A DNA stretch of 5,150 bases from Acetobacteraceae bacterium (GCA_019689515.1 JADGHI010000319.1:1-5150); one strand, 5' to 3'; shown: positions 1-5,150, numbered from the stretch's first letter. The notes: generated from the sequence alone by a model not told the origin. Numbers and translations: made by a program.

Positions 1-763
1 CCCACAGGCCGAAGCCCCCGCCCCGTTCGCCCCCGCCGGCGATCGTTCTCCTCAGCTCGGCCGCCCGGCGCTGCAGCCAGCCGCTGCGCAGGCGCGCATA
101 GAAATCAAGCGACTCCCTCCGCAGCGCATCGAGGGATTCGATGTTCTGCTCGCGCAGGTCGAGGCCGCCCACGGCGCCGCGGGCGAGATTCCCTTCCCAG
201 GGGATCAGCCAATTGAGAGGGTTGAGGAAACCGTCGCCGACCAGCCCGACCGTATCGCGGATCGTGGATGGACCGGCGACCGGCAGCACGAGGTAGGGCG
301 ATTCGCGGGCGCCCCAGACATAGAGCGTCTGGCCGAAATCGCCGGTGCGCCGCGCGATTCCCCAATCGGTCGCGACGTCGAACAGGCCGCCGAGCCCGGC
401 CGTCGAGTTGAAGAAGAAGCGCATCGTGGTGTGGCCGGCGTCCTCCAGCCGGCCCTGCAGGATGTTGTTCACGAGGATCCGCGGTTCCTCCAGGTTTTCG
501 AGGAAGCGGCGGATGCGCACGCGGGCGAACTCCGGCACCACGGCGCGATAGGCCCGCGCAGCCGGGAGGATCACGGCGTCGTCCAGGGCGAGGTTGAAGT
601 CCAGCACCTCGCGGTTCACCGTCTCGTTCGGGTCGCCGGGATCCGTCGACTCGTCCTCGGCGGAGCCGTTTGCGCCGGCGGTGGCGCAGGCGGCGAGCGA
701 CGCGAACAAAAGGACCAGGATGAGCCCGCGGAGCAGGCTCCGATGGAATCGGGGGGAGTGCAT
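1..763 (-). CDS. mlaA: MlaA (VacJ) family outer-membrane lipoprotein, 3' end off window
   Basis: This is an MlaA/VacJ family lipoprotein. In this family the protein sits in the outer membrane and passes mislocalised phospholipids from its outer leaflet to periplasmic MlaC for return to the inner membrane (Mla pathway). The first 254 residues are visible, with no stop before the window edge; E. coli MlaA has about 250, so little is probably missing. Residues 1-26 form a lipoprotein signal: arginines at 4, 8 and 12, a hydrophobic stretch 14-23, and lipobox LAAC with Cys26 as the lipidated residue. Family landmarks follow: DPNETVNREVLDFN (44-57), RFFFNSTAGLGGLFDVAT (115-132), GDFGQTLYVWG (141-151) and PYLVLPVAGPSTIRDTVG (156-173). 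The ATG at 763 is chosen because it places the signal peptide and lipobox correctly; no Shine-Dalgarno is obvious. In many alphaproteobacteria an mlaC-like gene follows, but that would be outside the window. Family assignment is firm from the motifs. Confidence 0.93.
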   Translation of the reverse strand, partial: MHSPRFHRSLLRGLILVLLFASLAACATAGANGSAEDESTDPGDPNETVNREVLDFNLALDDAVILPAARAYRAVVPEFARVRIRRFLENLEEPRILVNNILQGRLEDAGHTTMRFFFNSTAGLGGLFDVATDWGIARRTGDFGQTLYVWGARESPYLVLPVAGPSTIRDTVGLVGDGFLNPLNWLIPWEGNLARGAVGGLDLREQNIESLDALRRESLDFYARLRSGWLQRRAAELRRTIAGGGERGGGFGLW

Positions 764-769
764 CCGGCT

Positions 770-800
770 ACCATACCGGATCGCGCGGCGAAGCCGACAA
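770..800 (-). promoter_or_regulatory. Possible sigma70-type promoter of mlaA
   Basis: On the minus strand a TTGTCG -35-like hexamer (795-800) and a TATGGT -10-like hexamer (770-775) are separated by 19 bp, longer than the usual 16-18. The -10 ends only 6 bp before the mlaA ATG, so a start at the usual distance would give a leaderless or nearly leaderless mRNA. This agrees with the missing Shine-Dalgarno. It is a weak match read by eye. Confidence 0.25.
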
Positions 801-1030
801 CCGCGAATTCGTGCGTGCTGCCCATCTGTCCGCCGGGCCCGCCACGCGGGTGCAGCCAGCCGGTCGGAGCGCGTAACGACGCCCGGCGAGGCAGTGGACG
901 AGACGCATGGGCGATCCGACATGCATGTGGGAGCACGCAAGTCCGGCCGGGCCGGCTGCTTGCCCGCGGGGGGCCGTTCCTCCGCCGAATGCGATCCTTC
1001 GGCCCTTCCAGCGATGCCGCCTGCCGGGCT

Positions 1031-1036
1031 AGAGGA
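1031..1036 (+). promoter_or_regulatory. Ribosome binding site deciding the csaA start
   Basis: AGAGGA lies 7 bp before the ATG at 1044. It favours this start over the in-frame ATG far upstream at 594, which would add 150 residues with no family similarity. Confidence 0.7.
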
Positions 1037-1043
1037 CACGCCC

Positions 1044-1385
1044 ATGGGCGGGCAGATCACCACCGAGGACTTCGAGCGGGTCGAGATCCGCGTCGGCACC
1101 GTCGTGGACGCCCAGCCCTTCCCGGAGGCGCGCAAGCCGTCGATCAAACTGTGGGTGGATTTCGGCGGCGTGATCGGGGTGAAGCGCAGCTCCGCCCAGC
1201 TCACCGTGCACTACACGCCGGACCGGCTGATCGGCCGGCAGGTCGTCGCAGTGGTGAACTTCCCGCCGCGCCGCATCGCCGGCTTCGAAAGCGAGGTGCT
1301 GGTCCTCGGCGTGCCGGACGAGAACGGAGCGGTCGTGCTGCTCCGCCCCGACTTCAAGGTGCCCGATGGCGGGCGGATGTACTGA
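1044..1385 (+). CDS. csaA: CsaA, tRNA-binding chaperone-like protein
   Basis: This 113-residue protein is a single EMAP-II-like tRNA-binding OB-fold domain, almost the same length as B. subtilis CsaA (about 110). Family-typical blocks are VEIRVGTVVDAQPFPEARKP (residues 13-32), the SSAQ element and the strongly conserved VVNFPPRRIAGFESEVLVLG near residues 69-88. CsaA is a cytoplasmic homodimer. It was described as a chaperone with export-related activity in B. subtilis, and its fold matches the tRNA-binding domain of MetRS and Arc1p-like proteins; its true substrate is still debated. The ATG at 1044 follows AGAGGA and matches the family N-terminus (GG-ITTEDFERVEIR). gpt starts 19 bp after its stop, so the two are probably cotranscribed. 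Recognition is firm. Confidence 0.95.
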   Translation: MGGQITTEDFERVEIRVGTVVDAQPFPEARKPSIKLWVDFGGVIGVKRSSAQLTVHYTPDRLIGRQVVAVVNFPPRRIAGFESEVLVLGVPDENGAVVLLRPDFKVPDGGRMY

Positions 1386-1404
1386 GCCGGCCGGGCCACG
1401 CCGC

Positions 1405-1905
1405 ATGACCTCGCCGCGCTACTACACCGTCACCTGGGACCAGCTGCACCGCGATTCGAAGGCGCTCGCCTGGCGCCTGGTCGCCCTCGGGCCTTTTGCC
1501 GGGATCGTCGCCATCACGCGCGGCGGACTGATGCCGGCGGCGATCGTGGCGCGTGAGCTCGAGTGCCGGGTGATCGAGACCGTCTCGATCCTGACCTACG
1601 AGGAGGAGGAGCGGGGCGAGCCGCGTGTGGTCAAGCTGCCCGCCGCCGCCGGGGACGGCGAGGGCTGGCTGCTGGTGGACGACCTGGTGGACACCGGCAG
1701 CACGGCGCGGGCGGTGCGCGCGCTGCTGCCGAAGGCGCATTTCGCGACGGTCTATGCGAAGCCCCAGGGCCGGCCGCTGGTGGACACCTTCATCACCGAG
1801 GTCAGTCAGGACACCTGGATCCTGTTCCCCTGGGACACGGAGCCGCAATTCATCGCGCCGATCGCGAAGGCGCATGCGAATGGCGGCGGAGGCGCAGGGG
1901 GTTAG
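1405..1905 (+). CDS. gpt: Xanthine(-guanine) phosphoribosyltransferase
   Basis: This enzyme transfers the phosphoribosyl group of PRPP to xanthine and guanine (less so hypoxanthine), giving XMP or GMP in purine salvage. It has 166 residues against 152 in E. coli Gpt. Visible marks are YYTVTWDQLH (6-15), the AITRGGLMPAAIVAREL loop (36-52), the PRPP-binding signature LLVDDLVDTGSTA (89-101) with Asp92/Asp93, YAKPQGRPLVD (117-127) and QDTWILFPWD (135-144). The C-terminus ends in a short Gly-rich tail (ANGGGGAGG) not found in the E. coli protein. The ATG at 1405 aligns with the E. coli N-terminus (MSEKYIVTWD) but has no clear Shine-Dalgarno. An in-frame ATG at 1366, inside csaA and preceded by AAGGTG, would add 13 residues and cannot be excluded. 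Translation may be coupled to csaA. Confidence 0.94.
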   Translation: MTSPRYYTVTWDQLHRDSKALAWRLVALGPFAGIVAITRGGLMPAAIVARELECRVIETVSILTYEEEERGEPRVVKLPAAAGDGEGWLLVDDLVDTGSTARAVRALLPKAHFATVYAKPQGRPLVDTFITEVSQDTWILFPWDTEPQFIAPIAKAHANGGGGAGG

Positions 1906-2109
1906 TTCACGGGCGGGCGGCATGCCTTGGCCGGCGACTCCAGCAACCACCGCGCACCGCGCATCCCTCGGGACCATGCATCCCCGCAAAGGGGGGAAGG
2001 ACGTGAGAATCGGCCCCCCGGATCGGCGCCAGCGGCGTTTCTGTACCCCCGCACTGCCGCTGCCGGCCGGCACCACGAGCGATCGCCGCCCCACTGCGGC
2101 CTGACCGCC
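1906..2109. other. Intergenic region downstream of gpt
   Basis: I see no gene here. Short frames on both strands run through it without recognisable protein sequence. Around 1981-2019 a C4 run (1982-1985), a G6 run (1991-1996) and a C6 run (2014-2019) allow two mutually exclusive hairpins. One of these may help end the csaA-gpt transcript, but neither is followed by a T tract. Confidence 0.5.
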
Positions 2110-2138
2110 GGGGCGTCCGAAAAAAATTTGGTCGCCCC
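2110..2138. repeat. Interrupted palindrome abutting the ECF41-type promoter
   Basis: The arms GGGGCGTCC (2110-2118) and GGTCGCCCC (2130-2138) are inverted repeats with a single T/T mismatch. They flank an AT-rich 11-bp centre, GAAAAAAATTT (2119-2129). The right arm ends exactly where the -35 element begins (2139). In DNA this looks like an operator with a flexible or bent centre, or an A-tract UP-like element. In RNA the arms, plus a G-T and two A-T pairs, would form a 12-step hairpin with an AAAAA loop. No T run follows on the plus strand, so it is not a standard intrinsic terminator for gpt. The repeat is seen directly; the function is inferred. Confidence 0.6.
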
Positions 2139-2165
2139 AGTCACATCCGGCGCCCCTGCCTCGTC
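2139..2165 (+). promoter_or_regulatory. ECF41-type sigma promoter
   Basis: AGTCACA (2139-2145), 16 bp, then CGTC (2162-2165). The published ECF41 consensus is TGTCACA-N16-CGTC, so only the first base differs and the spacing is exact. Transcription would begin near 2171-2175, leaving a leader of about 25-30 nt that includes the AAGGAAGG ribosome binding site. The first gene downstream is of a type ECF41 factors control, and the second encodes an ECF41 factor, so the motif, spacing and context all agree. Confidence 0.85.
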
Positions 2166-2186
2166 CTATGGGCGACAACCCCATGG

Positions 2187-2194
2187 AAGGAAGG
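2187..2194 (+). promoter_or_regulatory. Strong ribosome binding site of the CMD gene
   Basis: AAGGAAGG ends 5 bp before the ATG at 2200. It fixes the start there rather than at the in-frame ATG at 1927, which lies upstream of the promoter and would add 91 unrelated residues. Confidence 0.85.
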
Positions 2195-2199
2195 CTGCC

Positions 2200-2664
2200 A
2201 TGACGCCCCGCCTGGACTACTTCTCTGTCGCCCCCCAGCTTCTGCAGGCTGTGCGGAACCTTGAGACGGCCGTCGCCTCCAGCGGCCTCGAGCGCAGCCT
2301 GATCGAACTGGTGAAGATCCGCGCCTCCCAGATCAATGGCTGCGCCTTCTGCATCGACATGCACACGCGCGACGCGCGCAGGGCCGGCGAGACGGAGGCC
2401 CGGATCTACCTGCTGGACGCCTGGCGTGAGGCCCCGCACTACACCCCGCGCGAGCGCGCCGCTCTGGCCTGGACCGAGGCGCTGACGCTGGTCGCCTCCA
2501 CCCACGCGCCCGATGCGGACTATGACGGGCTGAAGCCGCATTTCACCGACGAGGAGATCGTGAAGCTCACTCTGCTGATCGGCACGATCAACCTGTGGAA
2601 CCGCCTCGCCATCGGCTTCCGCGCCGTGCCGCCCCTGGCCGCGGCGCCGGCGGCGGCGGCCTGA
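2200..2664 (+). CDS. Carboxymuconolactone decarboxylase/AhpD-like family protein
   Basis: This 154-residue protein belongs to the CMD/AhpD-like family of all-helical proteins. Many carry a redox-active CxxC and act as alkylhydroperoxidase-type antioxidant enzymes. The signature is intact: Glu36 in LIELVKIRAS, then NGCAFCIDMHTRDAR with Cys48, Cys51 and His55. This matches the ExnCxxCxxxH active site of AhpD-type peroxidases rather than a true ring-cleavage decarboxylase. The C-terminal INLWNRLAIGF element (around 129-139) is also typical, and the protein ends in an Ala-rich tail encoded by a GCG/GGC run. No ahpC lies alongside, so its electron donor and substrate are unknown. It follows an ECF41-type promoter and sits 2 bp before the ECF41 gene, an association known for this family. 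The start is fixed by AAGGAAGG. Family is firm; substrate is not assignable. Confidence 0.94.
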   Translation: MTPRLDYFSVAPQLLQAVRNLETAVASSGLERSLIELVKIRASQINGCAFCIDMHTRDARRAGETEARIYLLDAWREAPHYTPRERAALAWTEALTLVASTHAPDADYDGLKPHFTDEEIVKLTLLIGTINLWNRLAIGFRAVPPLAAAPAAAA

Positions 2665-2666
2665 CC

Positions 2667-3563
2667 ATGCCGCCGGGCGAGCCCGATCCCGTCGAGCACT
2701 TCAACCAGCTCCGCGCCGAGCTGATCGGGCTCGCCTACCGCATGACCGGCTCCCTCGCGACCGCCGAGGACATCGCCCAGGAGGCATTCCTGCGCTGGCA
2801 AGCCGCCGACCGCAGCCGCATCGAGGTGCCCCGTGCATGGCTTCTCAAGGTCGCGGCCCGCCTCAGCCTGGACCACCTGAAGTCAGCCCGGCACCGGCGC
2901 GAGACTTACGTCGGCCCCTGGCTCCCCGAACCCGTCCTTGAGTCCGAGGAGCCGCCCCAGCAAGCCGCCCACGAGCGCGCCCAGGACCTGTCCGTCGCCT
3001 TCCTCCTCACGCTCCAGCGACTCTCCCCCGCCGAGCGCGCGGCCTTCATCCTGCACGATCTCTTCGAGACGCCCTTCGCCGAGATCGCCGCGCTCCTCGG
3101 CCGCAGCGAGGCGGCCTGCCGCCAGCTCGCCCCCCGCGCCCGGGCCCGCCCGGGGGAGGCCCCCCCCCGCCATCCCGTCACCGGCGCCGAGGCCCGCCGC
3201 ATCGCCCGCGCCTTCCTCGCCGCCGCCCGCACCGGCGACGAGACCGCGCTGCGCGACCTGCTTGCGCGGGACGTCGTGCTGCACACCGACGGCGGCGGCC
3301 TCCGCCCGGCCGCTCTCAACCCGATCGAAGGCGTGGACAAGGTCGTGCGCTTCCTCGCTGGCCTCGCCCGCAAGCGGGCTGCGCCCCCGTCTCCGCTCCT
3401 GCACCTCGGCTGGATCAACGCCTTGCCCGGCTTCGTCACGCTGGAGCCGGACGGCCTGCCCCAGACCACCGCGCTGGAGGTCCGGGACGGCCGCATCGCC
3501 GCGATCTACGTCGTCCGGAACCCGGAGAAGCTGGCCCTGGTCCGAGCGCAGCTCCGCGTGTGA
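2667..3563 (+). CDS. ECF41-family RNA polymerase sigma factor with fused C-terminal domain
   Basis: This 298-residue ECF sigma factor should direct RNA polymerase to promoters like the one at 2139-2165. Domains in order: sigma region 2 at about 12-75 (LAYRMTGS..AEDIAQEAFLRW, then PRAWLLKVAARLSLDHLKSAR); a linker with the ECF41 mark WLPEP (85-89); sigma region 4 at about 107-160 (LQRLSPAERAAFILHDLFE, FAEIAALLGRSEAACRQLA); and a SnoaL-like domain at about 175-295 with DGGG (208-211) and RNPEKL (284-289, family NPDKL). In studied ECF41 proteins this extension acts as a built-in anti-sigma-like regulator, and no anti-sigma gene is visible here. Two oddities: Leu212 follows DGGG where a basic residue is common, and prolines 156 and 162 lie just after the recognition helix. 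The ATG at 2667 lies 2 bp after the CMD stop without a clear Shine-Dalgarno, suggesting translational coupling. The sigma gene is therefore within its own predicted regulon. Confidence 0.95.
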   Translation: MPPGEPDPVEHFNQLRAELIGLAYRMTGSLATAEDIAQEAFLRWQAADRSRIEVPRAWLLKVAARLSLDHLKSARHRRETYVGPWLPEPVLESEEPPQQAAHERAQDLSVAFLLTLQRLSPAERAAFILHDLFETPFAEIAALLGRSEAACRQLAPRARARPGEAPPRHPVTGAEARRIARAFLAAARTGDETALRDLLARDVVLHTDGGGLRPAALNPIEGVDKVVRFLAGLARKRAAPPSPLLHLGWINALPGFVTLEPDGLPQTTALEVRDGRIAAIYVVRNPEKLALVRAQLRV

Positions 3564-3610
3564 CGCGTCCCGGCGCGGCAGGTGAAGGCCGCCGGAGGAT
3601 CGCCGCATCC

Positions 3611-3636
3611 CGCCTCGGGTGTTTCCACCCCGGGCG
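3611..3636. terminator. Possible shared terminator hairpin between convergent genes
   Basis: CGCC TC GGGTG (3611-3621) and CACCC CG GGCG (3626-3636) can pair around a TTTC loop: five pairs, a C/C mismatch with an adjacent T-G wobble, then four more pairs. It lies in the 81-bp spacer between two converging genes, the expected place for a bidirectional terminator. Neither side carries a T tract, so intrinsic termination is uncertain. Confidence 0.35.
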
Positions 3637-3644
3637 ATCGCGGC

Positions 3645-4961
3645 CTATTCCTCTGCTGCGCCCTCCCGCGACACCAGCACCTTGTCCACGCGCCGGCCGT
3701 CCATGTCCACGATCTCGAACCGCCAGCCGGCCCAGACGATGCGGTCGCCCTCCTTCGGCACCCGGCGCAGCAGAGCGAGCATCAGCCCTGCCACCGTGTG
3801 GTAGGTGCCCTCCGCGGGCAGCGGGGGAAGGTCGAGCCGCGCCTTCAGCTCGTCGCTCGGCATCATGCCGTCGAGCAGCAGGCTGCCGTCGTGCCGCCGC
3901 ACCGCCTCGTGCCCGTTCCCGCCTGGCGCGGGCGTGCCTGCCTCCGGGCCCAACTCGCCGATGATTGCCTCCAGCAGGTCGGATGGCGTGACCACCCCCT
4001 CGAAGCTGCCGTACTCGTCCATCACCAGCGCCAGCCCGAGCGCATCGCCCCGTAGCCGCTGCATCGCGTCGAGCGCGGAGAGCGTGTCGGGCAGCACCAT
4101 CGGTTGGCGCAGGGCCTTTGCGAGCGACAGCGGCTCGCCGGCGAGAAGCTGGTCGAGCAGGTCCTTTGTCGCTACCACGCCGAGCACGTTGTCGATTCGC
4201 CGGTCGGCCAGGACGAAGCGCGTGACCGGCGAGGCGCGGATGCGCTCGGCGATCTCCGCCGCCGAGGCGTTGCGGTCGAGCCAGGCGAGCTCGTTGCGCG
4301 GCGTCATCAAGGCGCGCACCGGCTTGTCGGCGAGTCGCAGCACGCGCTCGATCATTTGCCGCTCCTCGGTCTCCAGCGCGCCGGCCTCCTCGCCCTCGGC
4401 GACGACGGCCTTCACCTCCTCCTCCGTCACCGACTGGTCGATCGGGCGGGAGACGCCGAGCAGCCGCATGACCAGCTCGGAGGAGCGTCCGAGCACCCAG
4501 ACCAGCGGCGCGGAGAGCCGCGCCAGCCCGGCGAGCGGACGCGCGACCAGGGCGGCGATCGGCTCCGGGTTGCGCAGCGCGAGCTGCTTCGGCACCAGCT
4601 CGCCGAGGATCAGGCTCAGATAGGTGATCGCCAGTACCACCAGCGCGAGGGCGATCGCATCGGCCTCGGCGCCGATGCCCGGCAGGGTCCGGAGCGCATC
4701 GGCCAGGCTGCCGGCGAGGCGCGCACCGCCGAAGGCGCCGGCCAGGACGCCGACCAGGGTGATGCCGACCTGCACGGTGGGCAGAAAGCGCTGCGGCTCT
4801 TCCGCCAGGCGCAGGGCCGCGCCGGCGCCCGCGCGGCCCTGCCGCTGCATCGCCAGCAGTCGCGCCCGGCGGGCGGAGACCAGGGCGAGCTCGCTCATCG
4901 CAAAGACGCCGTTCAACAGCACCAGAAGCAGGATGACGAGAATCTCGACGGCGGTGGCCAT
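3645..4961 (-). CDS. HlyC/CorC family transporter (CNNM, CBS pair, CorC_HlyC domains)
   Basis: This 438-residue inner-membrane protein has the standard architecture and length of long-form CorC/CNNM proteins, linked to Mg2+ (and Co2+) efflux and homeostasis; the family label 'hemolysin' is historical. Residues 1-165 form the CNNM (DUF21) membrane domain, with hydrophobic stretches near 4-28, 61-87, 101-121 and 134-160. It includes LLNGVFAMSELALVSAR (15-31) and GELVPKQLALR (120-130). A cytoplasmic CBS pair spans about 211-335, starting at VRALMTPRNE and ending with VMDEYGSFEGVVTPSDLLEA, a block typical of the family that helps bind adenine nucleotides. The C-terminal CorC_HlyC domain covers about 355-432 (LLLDGMMPSDEL, GTYHTVAGLML, WRFEIVDMDGRRVDKVLV). 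The start at 4961 has AAGGA at 4969-4973, 7 bp upstream; the in-frame upstream ATG at 5096 adds 45 residues with no family similarity. Fully intact; the ion specificity cannot be read from sequence. Confidence 0.94.
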   Translation of the reverse strand: MATAVEILVILLLVLLNGVFAMSELALVSARRARLLAMQRQGRAGAGAALRLAEEPQRFLPTVQVGITLVGVLAGAFGGARLAGSLADALRTLPGIGAEADAIALALVVLAITYLSLILGELVPKQLALRNPEPIAALVARPLAGLARLSAPLVWVLGRSSELVMRLLGVSRPIDQSVTEEEVKAVVAEGEEAGALETEERQMIERVLRLADKPVRALMTPRNELAWLDRNASAAEIAERIRASPVTRFVLADRRIDNVLGVVATKDLLDQLLAGEPLSLAKALRQPMVLPDTLSALDAMQRLRGDALGLALVMDEYGSFEGVVTPSDLLEAIIGELGPEAGTPAPGGNGHEAVRRHDGSLLLDGMMPSDELKARLDLPPLPAEGTYHTVAGLMLALLRRVPKEGDRIVWAGWRFEIVDMDGRRVDKVLVSREGAAEE

Positions 4962-4981
4962 GTGGGAGTCCTTCGAGGCAA

Positions 4982-5001
4982 CGGACCGGGCCCCGGGTCC
5001 G
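4982..5001 (-). other. GC-rich hairpin in the leader of the CorC-family gene
   Basis: CGGACC (4982-4987) and GGTCCG (4996-5001) are perfect inverted repeats around a GC-only 8-nt centre that is itself self-complementary. The hairpin lies 8 bp upstream of the AAGGA ribosome binding site of the CorC-family gene, in the presumed leader. Such a structure could affect initiation or be part of a regulatory leader, but in DNA this GC-rich it may also be chance. Confidence 0.3.
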
Positions 5002-5150
5002 GAGCGCCACCTTCTAGCGAAGCTCCGCCCCGATTGGCGAACGCTCCGGCGTTGATGGCGGTGTCGGCGCCTTGGAAGCTCCGGTCGCGGACGCACGCGG
5101 CGAGGCTGCGGCGATCAACTGCCGGTGTGATCGGCGGGCGCGCCACAGAG
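5002..5150. other. Right-end region with no assignable gene
   Basis: Upstream of the CorC-family gene I find no convincing promoter or gene. One minus-strand frame entering from the right edge ends with TAG at 5014-5016. Its 44 codons have clearly lower G/C at third positions (about 73%) than the neighbouring genes and encode a low-complexity Ala/Pro/Ser sequence, so it is not called. Confidence 0.4.

Larger units (their letters stand above)
764..1043. other. Divergent intergenic region between mlaA and csaA
   Basis: These 280 bp separate the divergent mlaA and csaA starts and should hold promoters for both. Reading frames cross it, but they are upstream extensions of csaA or antisense shadows with no recognisable protein. 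The stretch 940-975 is very GC-rich, with short self-complementary runs such as GGCCGGGCCGG. I see no tRNA, small RNA or convincing csaA promoter; only the weak mlaA promoter candidate at its left end is listed separately. Confidence 0.6.

Noticed and set aside
431..1408. Long plus-strand open frame (325 codons)
   Set aside because: It is antisense to mlaA and out of frame with csaA, with no recognisable domain.
1902..2144. Small minus-strand open frame of 80 codons in the gpt-CMD intergenic region
   Set aside because: No recognisable similarity or ribosome binding site, and it covers the inverted repeat upstream of the ECF41 promoter.
1354..2541. Long minus-strand open frame (395 codons)
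   Set aside because: It is antisense to gpt and the CMD gene, whose proteins are clearly recognisable. The translation shows no family motif, and long antisense frames are expected at this G+C content.
2883..3608. Minus-strand open frame opposite the sigma factor (241 codons)
   Set aside because: A Gly/Ala/Arg-rich antisense shadow of a well-supported sigma gene.
3436..5010. Long minus-strand open frame (524 codons) overlapping the CorC-family gene
   Set aside because: It is a different frame of the same strand, and its Arg/Ala/Gly-rich translation is the usual shadow of a GC-rich gene. The frame ending at 3645 carries the CNNM and CBS motifs.
5014..5148. Possible 3' end of a gene entering from the right on the minus strand
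   Set aside because: Open for only 44 codons, with low-complexity Ala/Pro/Ser content and third-position G/C below that of the real genes here. Sequence beyond the window would be needed to call it.
5055..5150. Possible plus-strand gene start at the right edge
   Set aside because: The ATG has no ribosome binding site, and the 32 visible codons are Arg/Ala-rich without a recognisable motif.
1..5150. CRISPR array, tRNA or rRNA gene, insertion sequence or attachment site
   Set aside because: I looked on both strands and saw no regularly spaced repeats, no cloverleaf or rRNA-like sequence, no transposase fragment and no paired terminal repeats.

Overview
The window is about 70% G+C. Its genes use mostly G or C at third codon positions, and the gene content is Gram-negative: an outer-membrane lipoprotein of the MlaA family, a Gpt-type xanthine phosphoribosyltransferase, CsaA, an ECF41-type sigma factor and a CNNM/CBS membrane protein. 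An alphaproteobacterium is most likely, perhaps of the Rhodospirillales/Acetobacteraceae type. That placement is an impression from protein similarity and composition, not the result of a search.

Layout, left to right. (1) On the minus strand, 763 down to the left edge, is an MlaA/VacJ phospholipid-transport lipoprotein whose 3' end lies outside the window. (2) A 280-bp divergent intergenic region follows. (3) On the plus strand come csaA (1044-1385) and, 19 bp later, gpt (1405-1905). (4) A 294-bp intergenic region ends in an unusually clear regulatory block: a 29-bp interrupted palindrome (2110-2138) that abuts an ECF41-type promoter (AGTCACA, 16 bp, CGTC; 2139-2165). (5) That promoter drives a two-gene unit: a carboxymuconolactone decarboxylase/AhpD-like CxxC protein (2200-2664) and, after 2 bp, a 298-residue ECF41 sigma factor with a fused SnoaL-like C-terminal domain (2667-3563). 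(6) An 81-bp convergent spacer contains a hairpin. (7) On the minus strand, 4961-3645, is a complete 438-residue CNNM/CBS/CorC-HlyC protein. (8) The last 190 bp hold its leader, including a GC hairpin, with no convincing further gene.

The most instructive part is 2110-3563. ECF41 sigma factors are known to sit beside carboxymuconolactone decarboxylase, oxidoreductase or epimerase genes and to recognise TGTCACA-N16-CGTC. Here the promoter matches at 10 of 11 bases with the exact spacing. The sigma gene lies inside the operon it should transcribe, so positive autoregulation is expected. Control would rest on the sigma factor's own C-terminal domain, because no anti-sigma gene is visible. The palindrome against the -35 element suggests a second layer of control, which I do not recognise from the ECF41 literature I know. 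The rest of the window looks like ordinary housekeeping: envelope lipid homeostasis, a tRNA-binding chaperone, purine salvage and divalent-cation transport.
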